A stretch of 64,000 nucleotides of DNA from Combretum micranthum (Eukaryota > Streptophyta > Magnoliopsida > Myrtales > Combretaceae): positions 161,001-225,000 of the forward strand of contig JAMXBD010000578.1 of NCBI GenBank assembly GCA_024138025.1, given 5' to 3'. This document shows, piece by piece, positions 24,601 through 38,100 of this stretch. Numbering within the stretch: the first letter of the stretch is position 1; the number at the start of each line of letters is the position of its first letter. The position numbers and the translations under genes were made by a program. The notes under the pieces were generated by a model, which worked only from the letters and a program-made list of their open reading frames with translations, made no database searches and was not told the DNA's origin.

Positions 24601-26480
24601 ATCTTTTTGTTGGTTTACGGATTCTCTTAGAGCCTTTCAGATCATGGTCAAGAATTTCAGATGCAGATTCATTCTCTACATCATGGTGTCTCAATCTCTT
24701 TCCAGGAATGTGAGAATCTTCCATGATGCTATTGCCAACTGTCGCTACTTGTTGATGTTCACCACTTATCTTAGCATCTGAAATATTCACAGATGTACCA
24801 TCAATGTTCTCAGTACGATTTTCCTTTTCCAGCTTGACAATTTCCCCATCCTTCATCAAAAACGTTGTGGTTGACACATCACAAGAGTTTGTCAATCCCA
24901 TGGCAATTCTTCTCTTCAACCAGGCCTTGTCCTTGACAGTAGTTTCTCTTCCAAAGGTTGCTCTAAAAGTTTCATGAAGTTCTCTGATTGATAGCTTATC
25001 TAAGCATATTTCACCCCTCAGTCTTGAGAAATCAGGTGTCCTGCAGCGTCTCTCAGGTGGAGGCCAATAGTCCCTTCCTTTTCTTCTTTTTTTGGCTAAA
25101 ACACTTCTTTTTGCTTGATCATGAGGATCAAGAGATTTCTTTATTTTACCAGTTTCATATGTGACACTAACATCTGAGGATTTTGGGACTGAAGTAGCAT
25201 CCTCCTACAAGTAGATAGCAAATTGGAAACTTCTCATTAATATAAAGCAATTCCCCTAGTTGACCAGGAGCCTGGCCACCTAAATTAAGTCAGCAAAGAA
25301 ATAATGGAGAATCAGCATGATGTATAGAGAAATTCCTCTTTTTCAACCTTTTGCAGCATCTTTCATCGTACCAGATAAATCAAGTAAATTTGCCATGCTG
25401 ACATTAATTATCTGCAACACATGGACCAAACTGATTTCCTAGAGATATATCATCCCATCAATAAATGCTAGAGGATTTTCCCTTGACCTCTACAAAACAA
25501 GACTTCAACTAGAATGTTCTGAAATTCAAAAAGGATCCTTTCACAGGCTAAGACTGGCGCATACTCAGATCAAACATCACAGAACTTCCAATTAGAAAGT
25601 CTGGTACCTGTATGGTATGGATATATCATGCAGTCTTCTCAAGTTTGCATTCACAGATCACTATGCATAAGAGGAAATAGCAAAAGCTAGAACATGATAA
25701 AGGGTAAATAATACAGTACCTGAAGCACTGGATGTTGTTTGCCTCCATCAGTTTCTGAGTCCATGAAATCTGGGATGAAAAACGGATGATCATCAGACTA
25801 CTCGATAATATTTTTAAGAAAAAAGCTGAAATATAAAAATGAATTACCAATACCAAGACAGTTAGAAAGGACATTCTGACAAGGTCTACTGATTTGTTTT
25901 AAGGAAGGAAAAATGGGTTTATTATTCCTTTCTAAAATATATGGCTTCACTGTATACTATAAGACACTTCTGAAAGAAAGAAATAAACAACATGTGGAAC
26001 TGCAATAATCCTCCACATGAAGCAAGAGCAATATAGAAATAACAGGAGAAAAAATTCCAAGACAACTGGACTCCACAGGATCTTATCAAAGTTCTCATAT
26101 ATTATTGTTTGTCTAACATAAAAAATGACAAACAATCCACTAATCTAGCATTACAAAGAGATATACAGAAATACATAAATATAAAATTCAACCAAAAAAA
26201 TACATGAGTACGTATGTATATAATGCACAATGTCCTTAACTCTATAGAAATAGAATTTTTAGGGCCACTGCAAGAAAAACCAGGCAGCTTGGAGTCAATA
26301 TAACAAACCTGTACTTTTTAAGAGGGACTTTGCAGAAGAAATGCCTTCAATTGACAATCCCACATTCTGCCCTGTGTCAACAACAATTTCCATATCGCTT
26401 CTTTTATCTTTGAGCAAATCCACAACCTCCATGATCTCATCATCTGTTGCTGGTACTATTCTTCCATCACCATCAACCTT
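21667..26480 (-). CDS. TRFL: TRF-like telobox Myb protein (TRFL family)
   Basis: Nuclear DNA-binding protein of the plant TRF-like group, whose single C-terminal Myb repeat carries the telobox. Seven exons join in phase: 26309-26480, 25720-25769, 24371-25204, 23872-23997, 23026-23310, 22849-22905 and 21667-21834, with GT-AG borders throughout. The first reads KVDGDGRIVPATDDEIMEVV. The 278-codon exon has a KKRRKGRDYWPPPERRCRTP stretch (basic, NLS-like), the conserved KLSIRELHETFRATFGRE, and RIRKPTKRYIEELSEVE. The Myb repeat runs from RRKHHRAWTLAEVMKLVDGV through GRWSEIKKLAF to the telobox VDLKDKWRNLLKACF, which spans the junction at 23026/22905. The tail has PIPAPILLRVRELAQMN and ends GTRAGYL. 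These exons give 563 residues plus an N-terminus; the family is about 600. No stops or frameshifts appear. The start is unresolved (see next entry). The family call is firm; the match to TRFL3/TRFL6 rests on remembered gene order. Confidence 0.92.
22917..22982. repeat. 26-bp tandem repeat in a TRF-like intron
   Basis: ATTATCTCTTAGTATTTACC plus an A-run repeats at 26-bp spacing, about 2.5 copies, filling half of the 120-bp intron between the two exons that encode the Myb repeat. Confidence 0.85.
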
Positions 26481-27903
26481 CTCAAAAGATAAGCAGATTA
26501 AAAAAATACATGAGCTAGCCAAGTTTAAACATAAAAGGAAATACAGTCATTATGAGCTGTCAGTAATGTTAATTGCATCAAGATCAGTACTCTATTATAG
26601 AAGCCAAGAACTAAGACAAAATATTAAATGGCAACTACTAAACCTTTTCACACTACTGCTCGCCTTCATTAGATGTCTCCCTTTCCCATCTTGGAGAAGA
26701 AGAGGGTGTGAACAATGATGCCAAAAAGAATAAAATCAATATTAACACTATTAGCATTTAAATTCAGAGTTGTTCACACAAATATTAATACTTGCAAAGC
26801 CCTTCCACAATTGAAATCTGGTAGAGTGCATTTTGACATGGCATACCAGTTGTCTATAGACAAACCGTGGATGACGAAACATCACTTAAGGCTTATGCCT
26901 ACTAAATGGGTCAGCTATATAGACTTTATTTCACCATTAAACTCTACTAATCCTTTCCAATACCTAAGTATGTAAATCCTCCACGTCTAATGCTTGACAA
27001 GTACCCTGGACAACGTCTTCATCTATCACCAAATTGTTTTCAGTATCCACGAACAAGATTCACAATCTTTGAAACAACTGATATCTTCAATGATAGAGGG
27101 CCTCAATTCCAAAAATACTCTACTCCCAATGATTCATGATTATAATCAGAACTCATCATCTTTTGTTACTCATAAAAGGCATCTTCCCTTTAACACCATA
27201 CTTGTAGCTTCCTCATACTGATTCAATTTTGTAATGATCATCAAATATAACATGCATATCTATATTAATAAGGTGTGAGATAAAACATTTTACGTCTTAC
27301 TTTGTTAGAATTTAATTTATTTTTTATCTGATTAACTCCATATGACGAAAGAAACACGTGAAATTAGTAGTTGCTGCAAAATTTTTCTATAATGACAACC
27401 TATCGAGCTTAAAGAAAAGGTAACTGATTTTATTGTATATGTTTTTTTCCTGATAAGTAAAGGGTAACTAGTTAAATACCCAAACTCCATCAAATCCACT
27501 TTCCTTATATATCTCTCCTTATCTTGATACATCAGTGCCATTATTATCTCTCACCACATGTCCGTGCTCTTGCTAGTATTTATTTAAGCACATACATCAC
27601 AGATGCATACTCCACTAGAAATTCTTCAGCCACAAAAGAAATTGCTTCTGTTTTCTGTTGGGACCATATGGAGTAGTTATATTCGAGTACATGCCAAATT
27701 ATCATAAACTAAGACTTCCTGAGTCCCATGCATAAGTATAGTTTTTGGCAAAATCCATCTAAAGCCTGAAATATTCTACATAATTACATATAAAAGATCC
27801 TGTTATAAATATTAAAAAAAAAAAAGAAAGAAAAGAAAAATAACAGTGAAAAACAAGCAATGGAGACAACATATGATAGTAGCAAATCAAATACATGAAT
27901 TAC

Positions 27904-28294
27904 CCGAACAAGCTTGTACACAAACCGGGTTGGCAATCTGCTTAGGCTAGAAAAGAAGTAGTTATAGACTTTGCAACTCGCTATCTTCAATGTTCTTTTC
28001 ATCACCACTCAACTCCAACCACTGTTTCCATGGAAAATCCACGACATGCAACTCAAATACACTAACTGAAAAATTCAGAAAGGTATAACCAGTAGACAAA
28101 GTCAATAAAATCTTCCAATTTTGAAGTCTAACAGCTAATCTTCGAATTTTGAGTCCACCAAAACCCAGATTTTTTTGCCAAAATTTGAAGTTCAAAGTGA
28201 ATTACACAACCATCTTCCACACTTACTTCAAATAACAATCTGTGCTCATTATCATCAAATTCCATTTTCTTTTTACCCACAAAGTAAGAGGCAT
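27904..28294 (-). CDS. Candidate N-terminal exons of the TRF-like gene (uncertain)
   Basis: Exon 27904-27946 (43 nt) has a branch-site-like CTATAAC, a pyrimidine tract and TAG before it and GT after it; it reads LSRLPTRFVYKLVR and joins the KVDGDGR exon in phase 0. It needs two bases from upstream. A donor GTAAGT at 28226-28221 would supply them if translation started at 28255 (ATGATAATG) or 28294, giving about 587-600 residues in all. However, the more protein-like start MEFDDNEHRLLFE (28265) and the acidic segment SGDEKNIEDSELQSL (about 27963-28010) lie in other frames, the latter ending in TAA. Either the gene start is damaged or the splicing is not what I can see. Confidence 0.35.
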
Positions 28295-29043
28295 CACCGA
28301 AGGTCTCTCTTTTTTTTCCTTTTTAATTTCTTTTGTCTTCTTTTGAACTTAACGCTAACATTTCCATGAGGAGAAAAAAAAAACATAACGATTGTGATCT
28401 TTCATAAAATGTTCCCACTTCAGTAATACAAAATCAAATTGACCCACATGAACAATTTTCATTGAAATGGAAATATTCTATTGCAAACGTGGAAAAAGGC
28501 TTCCAAATTCAAAATATAGAAAATCTATCCCTTAATTCTTCAATCACCACCACCACGATCAGCCAGCCGCCATTACCGCTATCTTTCACGCCTCCGACGA
28601 CCACCTCGACCTACTGATTGATAATATCTAATATTCGCTGATTATAGATTATAGATTGAAAACAAATGCATCCAAAATTCAAATCCAAATTGCATCGCAA
28701 GGTTACTACAGACGATAGCCAATGAAAAAGATGCACTTATTTCCACTTAATCATCACATTTTACAAAACATAACACAATTAAGATAAAATTAAATAATAA
28801 AAATTCAATCTTTTTCATGAATTTCATTTTAAACTTCATAACACGGTAACAATCGCCAAAAACAAACGTTAGATTTTTTAATTTAACTCATATTCTAGAT
28901 CATTTCACATTAATAAAAGTATATAGAATCCAATTCGACTAATTCTCGTAACTTACACCAAAAGTTACTCGAAGAACCAAAACAGAATACAGTTATACAC
29001 TAACTGATTCGATATTAAAAGAGAAGATAAGAGTATTCAACTC

Positions 29044-29200
29044 ACCATAAGGAGTGAGAGACTAACTGATAATATTGATGGACCGAGTGGAGTCAATCAT
29101 TCACACTCGCTGCTGCGGGTAATAATAGAACCGAGTCAGGAGCTGAGTTACGAGCGAGTTTTGGTGTAAAAAAAACCTTCGGCAGCACGAAAATTAGCAA
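29044..29200 (-). other. Probable leader exon and promoter-proximal region of the TRF-like gene
   Basis: A strong donor (ATG then GTGAGTT) at 29042-29043 follows a stretch with no long frame; a short upstream reading frame (ATG ATT GAC ... TAG) lies inside it. Upstream to about 29340 are CT/TTTC-rich tracts common at plant transcription starts. Confidence 0.45.
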
Positions 29201-29682
29201 CTCGAGGAATGAACTAACGAGAGAGATGAAACTTTTTCTATTTTTCTGGCCCGCTTTTGAATTTTGTTTTCACTCGATGCTTTTTCTTTCTTTCTTTCTT
29301 TTTCGTTTTTTTATTTTAACATTGAGTTTGGGTTCGGTTTCCCTCTCCACTCGTTGAGTTAGTGGATTCGAAATCTATCTCTCAACTGAAGTGGATAGAA
29401 ATCGCGTGGAATCCGGAGGGTACGGATATGGGCAAGGGCATATGCGTAATTGAAGCAAGGTTTCTTAAACATATAGAATCTTCCAATAAAAGTTTTTTTT
29501 TTCTTAATGTTTTGTTTGTATTTTTCTTATTTTTGGCGAATCATTGCAAAAATAAAAATAATGATACAGTAATATAATTACACCCATACACATTTCAAAA
29601 TTACGAAGAATAAATATTATGTTTTTACCTTAAACATATATTTTTATTTTTATTATTGCAGTTAACTATTTAAAAGTGAAAA
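29201..29682. other. Intergenic, upstream of the TRF-like gene
   Basis: Contains a TTTC-rich tract at 29282-29310. No gene seen on either strand. Ends at the target duplication of the gypsy element. Confidence 0.5.
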
Positions 29683-29687
29683 GTATC

Positions 29688-30058
29688 TTAAATATCCTAA
29701 CTAGGGATGTAAACGGGTCGAGTCATTCTGTCCCAAACCCGACCTGATTATAAATTGAGTGTCCCACAACCCAATCCGACCCGATTTTTTAGGAACCGAC
29801 CCGACCCAAACCCGACCCGTTTAATCTATTACATAATTAAGTGCATCATTTTATTATTTCATTAAATTATTATCGTAGTGAGGCATGTTGAGGAGGGCAA
29901 AAATTTCAATGGATTTGATAAAGATCCTAATTTTTATTTTAAAAAATTAGAAAACGTTAAAGACAGGTAAAAAATTATTAAACATGAAAACTAAATATAT
30001 AAGGTAAAGTCAGTAACTCAAGACATGTCATTGCCTAAAATTATTAGAAGACTTACAT

Positions 30059-30089
<31 letters not shown>

Positions 30090-30108
30090 TATAATACATC
30101 CAACTCAA

Positions 30109-30139
<31 letters not shown>

Positions 30140-33100
30140 TGATGACACTACACGACGATTTATATATTCTTGATTTATTTGTCATTATATATATAATATC
30201 TATTTTTTCTGAGAAAATTAATTTTTATACTTTGTTGTGTTACATGAGAAAGAAATGAATTTTGAAAAAATGGGGAAGGTTGCACATGGAAATCAATTTT
30301 CTCTGGATAATTGGTCAGTGATTATTAATTATAAATATAATTTATATCCTATCATGTGACTCAATACATGAATAACAAAATGATTATATGAAAAGCATCA
30401 TTCAACTAATGAATAAGTAAATTCCTTAAACTAAATTTTTTATTTTTTTTAATTAAATCGGGTCGAGTTTTCCCAACGGGTTATGAGCACAACCCAAAAC
30501 CCAACCCTAAACCCTATAGGGTTTTTAGCGGGGCGAGTATCCTATAACGACCTGCCCCGGTTGCATCCCTAATCCTAACCTTGCATGTATAACTTAAATT
30601 TACTTTGTGTGTGTATATATTTATCGATTGATTTATATAAGAAATTGTATTGAATGTTTAGCTACATAAAATTTAATATGTTAGTATTATTTAGTAATTA
30701 TAGTGTTTTGCATGCTGGTGTTGTAAAGCTCATGATTTTTTTTTTTTTCACCAAAACAAATTAAACCATACCCAAACAAATTTTTGCACCCAAACCTAAC
30801 TGTTAAGCCCAAGCTTAAAACCTTTTCTTCCCCTTAAGATGCCACAAAGGTCAAGGGCATGTTTAGGATAATTATCAAACTCAAACTTTACAAAATTACA
30901 ATCCAAAACAGACTAAAACGACACTGCCAACAACAAAAGCAAACCACAAATTTTCTCACCAAATTTCTACAAAGAATCCATTTAAAATTTTCACCAAGAC
31001 CTCATTTTCAAGTTAAGGTAAAATTTTGCTCGTCTTTCTCATCATTAGTTCATTTGTTTCGTTCATGAGTATGATTATATATTCTAATGATTATTTTTTC
31101 AGTAAGTTAAGTTTGATTTTGATGAATTAAGATGATATATATATAACTAAATGAATCTTTAAAGTTTGTTATGGATGGAATGTGAAAGTTGTTGTAATTG
31201 TTTGATAAATAAGTGATATGGCATGGTTTGTGTGATGTTTCGATGTTGGAATGGAAGTTGTGAGTGTTGTTGAAGAAGTAGATGTGCAGTTTATATATAT
31301 CTAATGTTGTTAAGTGAGTGATAAGTGTATATAGGATGGTTGAAGTGAAGTTTGATGTTCAAGTGTAAAGAAATGTAAAGAATTGCATGATCTTTTTTTT
31401 GAAAAGAAACACGAGGAAAACACGATGTAATGTTTTGGTCTATATCTCGTCGAGTCCTCAAAATAATACTACTCGAAGAGAAACATAAGGAAGTCATGGG
31501 TTGTTATGTCCAACCGTGCTCTTATTGTCCGCTGAACAATATGAAAAAATATGACTGCACTGTTGGAACACAGCCATATGTACTCCACCATGCTTCTCAT
31601 TGATTTCCTAAAGAATTTGTAGTTTTAAAAAATACGACTAGAACGCGGCCACTTATATTGGGATGTGCTTCTTTATGACCTTTGAAATGCCTTTCATTAT
31701 TTTGAAACACGAGAACAACACGCTTGATACATCTAGTCGTATTTTATTTTAATTTCCAACTCAACAAGAAGCAAGATTGGAATACAGATTGTCTTATCAC
31801 ACCATGCTTCTCACTAAGTTCCAAAGGTGAAAGAAACATAAGTGAACCACGACTTGATATTTTGGTCATGTTGGAAACATGGACCGGGGCGGGGGTGGGA
31901 GGGACATCGGTGTGTACCAACTTGTGCTTCTTGTAAAAAAAATAAAATGAATAAATAAATAATAAATAATAAAATAGGAATAAGTTTTATGAATATTTGA
32001 GTAACTTCAAGTTAAGTATTGATAAGAGAAATATCAAAACTTGATGTTTGATAAATAAACTTAACTTTTTATTTATGATTTAATATTAAGTTTTATATGA
32101 AATGATTTCTTGTAACAAATTCGTATCCTTAGTTGAGTACGTCTACCAGTCTTTTACATGCTAATACAGGTATATAGTAACTTGATTGTTGAGTATTAAG
32201 TTAGGCAATTCTAAATCAACTATAATCACAGATGGCTTAAAAATGTTTGAACATGTGTAGTTTAATCCGGTTTGGGGAGCAGCAATCCTTTTAATGACAT
32301 TAATATAGTAGTCAGGCGCTTAGGCCACCCCTTCTCATGATGCAACGATGATTTATAAATGGCCCAGCAGGTAGTTGACAGGGATGACGATATCGGTATA
32401 ATGTTTATTTTTTAAAGGAAATTAATATGATTTAGCTCACATTCATGAAACTGGTTGAACTGAGTGATAATATGAATTAAGTTAAGTAAAGATGAGAAAC
32501 GATTGTGAACCCTAGAGGATACTATTATTCTTTTTTAGTTAAATATAAGATATATAAATATTCAGGCTACTTATATCAACCCTCTGAGCAACCGTTATCA
32601 CTCAAGACCCTCAGGTTTTTAATGGTTTGTCTCCGAAGATTGAACACCTCTATGTTGATTTGATGAACTTAATTAAGATTAATAATTTAAGATTGTTGCA
32701 TTTGCAGTAGACTAAGATTGCATGCCACAATGTGTTTGTTTGTGTTACTTCTGTACTAGGCTTTTTGCTTACGTTTTCCTGTGGAGGTATTAATGAGGAC
32801 GAGTTTTATGATTTGTTGGGTTATGGGATAGATTTTAAGAGTTATTGGATGAATGGGACGACTAAGGATCTCAATCTTGATGATGTTTGTTTTTGTAATA
32901 GATCGATGAAAATGTTTTTATGGATAATGCAATTATTATTATTATTACTACTAAAAACTTCTCAAACTTTTATGTATTTTTGTTAAGGTTTGATCTTAAG
33001 CTTTGAGTCTGTTATTGTGTTTTTGACAGAACAACAAACTTTTGAAATATAATGTACGGTACTTATCTCAATGAGTAGTTTTTGAAATGGTTTTCTTAGC

Positions 33101-33225
33101 ATATTTAGACAAACATTATGTGCAAATGCCTTCTTTAAGGACAGCTTTACATGTAATACTCTGGGATTACATGTGGTTGGGACCGGTTTTGCTTGGATTT
33201 AGATTCAAATATAAAGGTCTTCGCA
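29688..33225 (+). repeat. 5' LTR of the gypsy element (contains a hAT insertion)
   Basis: Aligns along its length with 39732-40341 plus 44624-46591. Shared landmarks are the ATATAAGAAATTG start region, AAGTTTGTTATGGATGGAAT, TTTAATCCGGTT and the end GGTCTTC. Many substitutions separate the copies, so the insertion is old. Confidence 0.9.
29694..30579. mobile_element. hAT-like non-autonomous DNA transposon, 8-bp target duplication ATCCTAAC
   Basis: Element 29702-30571 (870 bp). Terminal inverted repeats TAGGGATGTAAACGGG and, read from the right end, TAGGGATGCAACCGGG. Exact duplication ATCCTAAC at 29694-29701 and 30572-30579. Subterminal GGGTCGGGT-type runs (CGACCCGACCC on this strand) are typical of this widespread plant MITE-like hAT group. 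No transposase. It sits six bases inside the 5' LTR of the gypsy element. Contains (ATCTAT)n at 30057-30090 and (AAT)n at 30110-30137. Confidence 0.92.
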
Positions 33226-33228
33226 ATA

Positions 33229-33240
33229 TGGTATCAAAGC
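33229..33240 (+). other. Primer-binding site of the gypsy element
   Basis: TGGTATCAAAGC starts 3 bases after the 5' LTR end. It differs at one base from TGGTATCAGAGC, the usual initiator-Met-tRNA site. Confidence 0.85.
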
Positions 33241-35130
33241 AATGTTTGTACAATTGTTTATTTAAATGTGATAGATTAAGAGTGACCTAACCTTAGATGC
33301 GGTGAATTTAGTATAGGAAAGGTTTAGGATTTGCTTGAATAATGTGTTTTATAGGTTTGTTTGTTTGTTTATTTGTTAATATTAACCTAAATATAATAAC
33401 AATAGTGCACGACTTGCTATATATATGTGCGTATCAATATATTGTATGTTTATGTAAAAGATGGATAGGTCTCGAAGGCAAACCAAATAAAACACGGAAA
33501 GGGAAAATATGCCTCCTCGACCTTCACAATCATCTATACTGGCTCTTGCTCCATCTACTACTTTGGGCTCTTGATAAGCATAAACTGTTCATGATTCTCT
33601 TAGGATTTTAAGTACAATTAGGTACTTATTTAAAGGAATTATTTAGAAATCGGTACTTAATTACTATACATATTCATTTTAGGTGATTTTTGGAACAAGT
33701 CATTGCAAATTACCCACTTTAGTGCAAATGAACAAGTCAATCATGCATGAAACGGGCTTTATGAAATATAATTTTGAGATCAATAGCTATAACGGGTTCA
33801 ATCACAACCAGTATCAAGGAAAAGAGGACAATCTAAGACCATCACGAGATCAAAAACAGGCGTGATGGATGTCTAATAAGGAGAATGTGCCTTTTCCTAT
33901 CAACAACGGGCGTTGTGGGAAATGATGAACCAAACAACGACAATCACTCCCTCCATCACCCTCATGATGAAGGGTGTGATCATCCCTATTTGGATATTTT
34001 AATGCATTTTATGAATCGTTGTGTACAATGGACGTGTATGAAACTCCTATTACAGGAGTTGAGTTCAAATGGGTATCCAAGTGGGAGTATTAATAGTTTT
34101 GCAACTATTGGGGACAAAGGAAGAATGCTAGAGACACAATTTTCTTTTTCAATTCTTGATCATCGTTGGAAATTTTTTGGGGAAGAGAGAGAAGTGTAGG
34201 AGGAGTGCATCATCTGTAATTGTAATTGTAATTGTTATTTTTCTAGAAGAACTTGAAAAGGTGATCTGGAATTCATTGTGTGTTTTGTGTAGACATCTTC
34301 ACAATTATAATAACAAGGGTTTTCTTCTTTCCTTCCTTATGATGTTTTATTTAATTCAATCATTGTTTGTTTTTGCATCTTGCTGCGGTAATTGTTGTTT
34401 ATTTTACATCATGACTAAGTAGTTCCTTAGGGTTCACAACATCATGTTAACATAAACGTGCATAAATAAGGAATTCATGCTATTAACATTAGTTTTTAGT
34501 GAATTAAACTTCATTATAGTAAAGAAGCGTAGTGCACAACATGGTCTTGTAGTAGACCTCAATGGAGGATGTTGAGAAATGAATCCATTGGGTAGATTTG
34601 ATTCATTGGAACAACTACTCCTATTAGTGGAGATGCTAGTATGAAGTTTATTGCATATCTTAGGAAATTCAAGGAAATTTATCATGATTAAAGCAGTTTT
34701 GAATTGTCCATTCTTAGAAAAGATTCTAACGAATGCGATAAAGACTAGGATTGAGTAATTCTGAAAGAAATACTCAAGAATTAAGTTTGATAATTTATGT
34801 TGATATGATGGTGTGAACCTGTTGTGCATTGAATTTGTTGTTGCTATTGTTGTCACTAAGTTGTTATTTCTATCTAGCACATTGATAATCAGTATAGTTT
34901 AGCTATTTAAGTTAGAATCAAATTATTTAATTCAATTATTCGATTGCTAGATAATAGGAAATTTAATCAATTCTAGTGTCTATAATCCGTTCTGAGTGGA
35001 GACGACCCTATACTCATCCATACTAATAAATGATATATACACTTACCTATCAAACCGAGTAAGAGATAGGATATAGGTTAATAAAATTTAAGACTCAGTA
35101 GCTCTAATTAAAGGTGATTAACTCTACTAC
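33241..35130 (+). other. Untranslated leader of the gypsy element
   Basis: About 1.9 kb between primer-binding site and gag. Only short frames of no recognisable kind are present. Confidence 0.6.
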
Positions 35131-35131
35131 T

Positions 35132-38100
35132 ATGTCATCACCTGCATCGGCTTCTACATCACAGATCCCATAACAATTTCAAATACTGCCTTTTTCTCCT
35201 ATGCCTCAAGTGCCAATAAGACATCCAGTAACAATGTTTACTATCTTTGGAGATATGATCGCCATGATGTAGCAATATCAGCAGATGATGTATCAATAGC
35301 AACAGTAGTTCATGTGACGGTATCAACCTCATGTAGTGAGACAGGGTGAGAATGTATAAGTTAATGATCAAGGTAACCAAGTGAAATTACATGAGTTTAA
35401 ACAATTAGTTCCTGATTTTGACGGAAACGATATGATCCCATGGTAGCTGAAAGTTGGATAGAAGAGTTGAAAAATGCTTTTGCAACTGTGGCACTCTAGA
35501 AGAAAGGAAAGCTGACTTGGTTGTGTATATGTTGAAAAGAGAATCCTATAATTGGTGGAGACTAACTAGCAAAATATATGCCAAGACTGATCGCACGAAC
35601 TAGGTTTAAGGATGCATTTTTCATTCAATGTTTCTCGATCACTATTAGGGAACAAATGATTTCGGACTGGTTGAGTTTGAGATAAGGGGGCAAATCAATT
35701 AATGAATACCGTGTGGAATTTTGTAGATTGTTAAGGTTTATAGGAGAAGGATATCTAAATGAAAGAATGAAGCTACAGAAGTTTCAAAATGGGTTGAATG
35801 ATGAGATTAAAGGTAAAGTCAAGATTTTTAGCTTCATACCTTGGCTGATACTATTGCTAAGGCTAAATTGGCTGAACAAATTCAAAATGATTGTAGATTG
35901 ATTAAAGCTAGAAGAGTTGCTTATTTAGGGAAAAGACCTACATCATCCACATCTTTCGGAAGCTATTAGAGGACCAGTAGAGGCACAAGTTATCAGGGAA
36001 AAAGTATAGAACCATTTTTGGGAAAGAAAGCTGATAAAAAGATAGTATCAAAGACTCCTATTCTTGTATTTGAAAGGAAGTTTATCAAATGCTTCAGGCC
36101 ACGTGAATTATTTGATTGCAAATGGAATCCGAAAGCTTGGTTTGGTTGTGGTCAAGAGGGGCAAAGGGCTTCGAAGTGTAAAAGTCTAGTGTTACAACCT
36201 ATATTTTGTGCATATTGTAATCAGAGAGGGCATCATATCACATATTATAAAGATAGACATAACAACAATAATCGTAGAATTAATTCAAGAAAAGGAAAAA
36301 TGGCAGCAAAGGCGTTTGTTTTACAACAAGTTAAGGAAGCTCCTTTGGTACGCACTTTGACAAGTAATTTATTTGTTTCCAAACAACATGTTTATGCCTT
36401 AACAGATACAAAAGCTACACATGCCTGCATATGCGAAAAGTTTATGAATGAATGTGAAATTATTTATGAAGTACCGATTGATTGTGTAATGTGTATTAAC
36501 ACTCCTTTTGGTGTTGAAACTAAGGAGCCAGGTGTTTCCAGAAACGTTAGTGTGTTGATTTCTAGCATAAATATGCTAATTGATATGATGGTTTTATCTG
36601 TCTAATTTCGATATAATGTTGGGCATGAATTGATTGGACTTGTATAAATCACAATAGATTGTAATAAGGTAAAAGTGAGTTTTGAATTGGAAAATAGAAA
36701 TTCACTTATGCACCTGACAGATAGAGACCAAAAAGTATAAGTCCTATGGAGCTATGGAAAAAAGCCATAGTAGTGACAGTAAATGCTGAAAAAATGAATA
36801 TCGATATGGTATTCATGGTGAAGGATTTCACGTATGTGTTTCTCGAAGAATTATCTAGTTTACCTCCAAGTAGAGAGATTGAGTATGGAATTGATGTAAT
36901 TCCATGAACAATTCCTATATCGAAAGCGCCTTATGGAACGACTCCGAATGAATTGAAAAAATAAAAACAACAGCTACAAGATTTGCAAAAGCTTGGTTTT
37001 ACTCAACCCAATATTTCTCTATGGGGTGCTTCGGTTCTATATGTAAAGAAGAAAAATAGAAGTCTATGAATATGTAGTGATTATGGAGAATTAAATCACA
37101 TCACCATAAAGAACAAGCACCCTCTTCCAATGATTGATGATCTATCCAACAGCTGAAAGGAGCAACGTGTTTTTATAACTTGATTTGAGATTCGGGTATT
37201 ATTAGCTAAGAATTAAGCTGCATGACATTCCAAAGACTGCCTTTTGCACTAAATACAAACATTTTGAATTTCCAGTCATGCCATTTAGGTTAATGAATGC
37301 TGCAACTGCTTTTATAGATCTCATAAATTGAGTGTTTAAAGATTATTTGATTTGTTTGTGATTCATTGATAACATTTTGGTGTACCTCAGATAAGAAAGA
37401 GTAAGAACATTTGAAGTTGGTACTACATAGGAAAAGAAGTTATATGCAAAATTTAGTAAATGTAAGTTTTAGCTTGAAGAGATAGCTTTCTTGGGACATG
37501 TGATATCGAAAGAAGATATGTCGGTTGATCAAGAGAAAATCAAAGCTATAATAGAATAGCAAAGACCAACAAATGTTATAGAGGTAAGAAGTTTCCTAGG
37601 GTTAGTTAGCCAATATAGAAGATTTGTCCAAGGTTCTTCGAAGACTGCATCTATGTTGATGAAATTGACTCAGAAACATGTAAGATTTGCATGGCATAAC
37701 AAATGTGAAAAAAGTTTCTAAGAACTGAAGAAACGGTTTGTATCAGCTCATGTGTTAGCCCTGTCAGTCAGTGAAAAAGAGTTTTATGATCTATAGTGAT
37801 ACTTCAATCCAAGGGCTTGGACGTGTTCTAATGCAAGATGGTAGAGTAATTGCTTATGCAACAAGATAGTTAAAACCACATGAGAAGAACTATCCAATCC
37901 ATGATCTAGAGCTGACAGCTACAATTATAGCCCTAAAGTTGTGGAGACATTATTTTTTTGGTGAGAAATGCAGGATAGACATAGATCACGAGGATTTAAA
38001 GTATATTTTTACTCAAAAGAACTAAATATGAGACAGAGAAGGTGGTTAGAATTGATTAAAGATTATGATATTGAGATTTTACATCACCCTAGAAAAGCAC

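Noticed and set aside
25626..25874. 82-codon minus-strand frame rich in hydrophobic residues
   Set aside because: It is an intron read-through across the 50-bp TRF-like exon in the wrong frame; the true frame there reads DFMDSETDGGKQHPVLQ.
32732..33290. Short plus-strand frames at the end of the 5' LTR
   Set aside because: The same positions in the 3' LTR are not conserved as frames; they are LTR sequence.
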